A stretch of 5,910 bases of DNA, from NCBI GenBank assembly GCA_050954505.1, contig JBPBPY010000318.1, positions 1 to 5,910 of the forward strand, given 5' to 3'. Below the pieces are notes generated by a model, which ran no database searches, was not told where the DNA came from, and saw nothing but the letters and a program-made list of their open reading frames with translations. The position numbers and the translations under genes are program-made. The stretch comes from JAQGMO01 sp050954505. Lineage in GTDB: Bacteria; Pseudomonadota; Gammaproteobacteria; Burkholderiales; Burkholderiaceae_D. Shown here in pieces: positions 5,194 through 5,910 of the stretch (position 1 is its first letter; each line of letters begins with the position of its first letter).

Positions 5194-5910
5194 TCAATCG
5201 TAGGAGAAGATCGAACCGAGCTTGTCGATGCGTTCCAGCGCCATGCCGGAGCCGCGCACCACGCAGGTCAGCGGATCTTCGGCGACGATGACAGGCAGGC
5301 CGGTCTCTTCCATCAGCAGACGGTCGAGGTCGCGCAGCAGGGCGCCGCCGCCAGTCAGCATCATGCCTTTTTCGGCAATGTCGGCACCCAGTTCCGGTGG
5401 CGTCTGCTCGAGCGCATTCTTGACTGCCGAGACGATGTTGTTGAGCGGGTCGGTCAGCGCTTCAAGGATTTCATTGCTGGAAATGGTGAACGAACGCGGG
5501 ATGCCTTCGGACAGGTTGCGCCCCTTGACTTCCATTTCGCGCACTTCCGAACCCGGGAATGCCGAGCCGATTTCCTTCTTGATCGATTCGGCGGTCTGCT
5601 CGCCGATCAGCATGCCGTAATTGCGGCGGATGTAGTTGACGATGGCTTCATCGAACTTGTCGCCGCCCACGCGGATCGAGCCCTTGTAGACCATGCCGCC
5701 CAGCGAGATGATGCCCACTTCGGTGGTGCCGCCGCCAATGTCGACAACCATCGAACCGGTGGCCTCCGAAACCGGCAGGCCGGCGCCGATGGCCGCGGCC
5801 ATCGGTTCCTCGATCAGGTAAACCTGCGAGGCGCCGGCGCCGAGCGCCGACTCGCGGATGGCGCGCCGCTCGACCGGGGTCGAACCGCAGGGGACCCAGA
5901 AGATGATGCG
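5194..5910 (-). CDS. mreB: MreB, actin-like cell-shape protein (C-terminal 238 residues)
   Basis: MreB is a bacterial actin homologue that forms membrane-bound ATP-dependent filaments and directs the wall-elongation machinery. The gene enters from the right edge already in frame. The visible 238 residues correspond to about 110-347 of a usual 347-residue protein. Signatures (visible-fragment numbering) are ERRAIRESALGAGAS at 14-28, IEEPMAAAIGAGLPVS at 33-48, the phosphate-binding DIGGGTTEVG at 57-66, RVGGDKFDEAI near 80-90, and the adenosine-binding LTGGGALLRDLDRLLMEETG at 185-204. The C-terminus, GSIFSYD, is typical. The conserved Cys-Val-Pro and Thr-Gln-Val positions near the edge read Trp-Val-Pro and Thr-Pro-Val. 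As first gene of the visible operon, its promoter and start lie outside the window. Confidence 0.97.
   Translation of the reverse strand, partial: RIIFWVPCGSTPVERRAIRESALGAGASQVYLIEEPMAAAIGAGLPVSEATGSMVVDIGGGTTEVGIISLGGMVYKGSIRVGGDKFDEAIVNYIRRNYGMLIGEQTAESIKKEIGSAFPGSEVREMEVKGRNLSEGIPRSFTISSNEILEALTDPLNNIVSAVKNALEQTPPELGADIAEKGMMLTGGGALLRDLDRLLMEETGLPVIVAEDPLTCVVRGSGMALERIDKLGSIFSYD

Overview
The window holds most of a cell-shape (elongasome) operon. It is read entirely on the minus strand, from right to left: mreB (5' part beyond the right edge), mreC, mreD, mrdA (penicillin-binding protein 2), rodA, and the first 48 codons of an unrecognised gene that runs off the left edge. The gene order, the GC-rich sequence (roughly 60% by eye), and the style of MreB, MreC and MrdA suggest a betaproteobacterium of the Burkholderiales. 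An Oxalobacteraceae-type organism (Massilia/Janthinobacterium/Herbaspirillum relatives) is my best guess. That placement rests on remembered family sequences, not on a search.

Layout from right to left (transcription direction): partial mreB at 5910-5194; an 81-base spacer with two small hairpins; mreC at 5112-3970; mreD at 3973-3461, joined to mreC by a 4-base ATGA overlap; a 198-base spacer with degenerate repeats and hairpins but no convincing gene; mrdA at 3262-1271; rodA at 1262-159 after 8 bases; and the start of a further gene at 144 after 14 bases, with a strong ribosome binding site. No transcription terminator is visible after rodA, so the last gene is probably co-transcribed. The operon promoter must lie to the right of the window.

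How the genes work together: MreB forms actin-like filaments under the inner membrane. MreC and MreD link these filaments to the periplasmic synthesis machinery. RodA polymerises lipid II into glycan strands, and PBP2 (mrdA) cross-links the new strands. Together they build the lateral wall of a rod-shaped cell. All key catalytic residues are present.

I see no mobile element, CRISPR array, RNA gene or new defence or metabolic system. The points worth a second look are: the 198-base mreD-mrdA spacer, where all three minus-strand frames are almost entirely open and a GTGGCA-type repeat recurs every 12-15 bases; the long Ala/Thr-rich C-terminal tail of MreC, part of it built on a 12-base tandem repeat; uncommon residues in a conserved stretch of MreB at the window edge; and the unidentified gene after rodA with its own 12-base tandem duplication.
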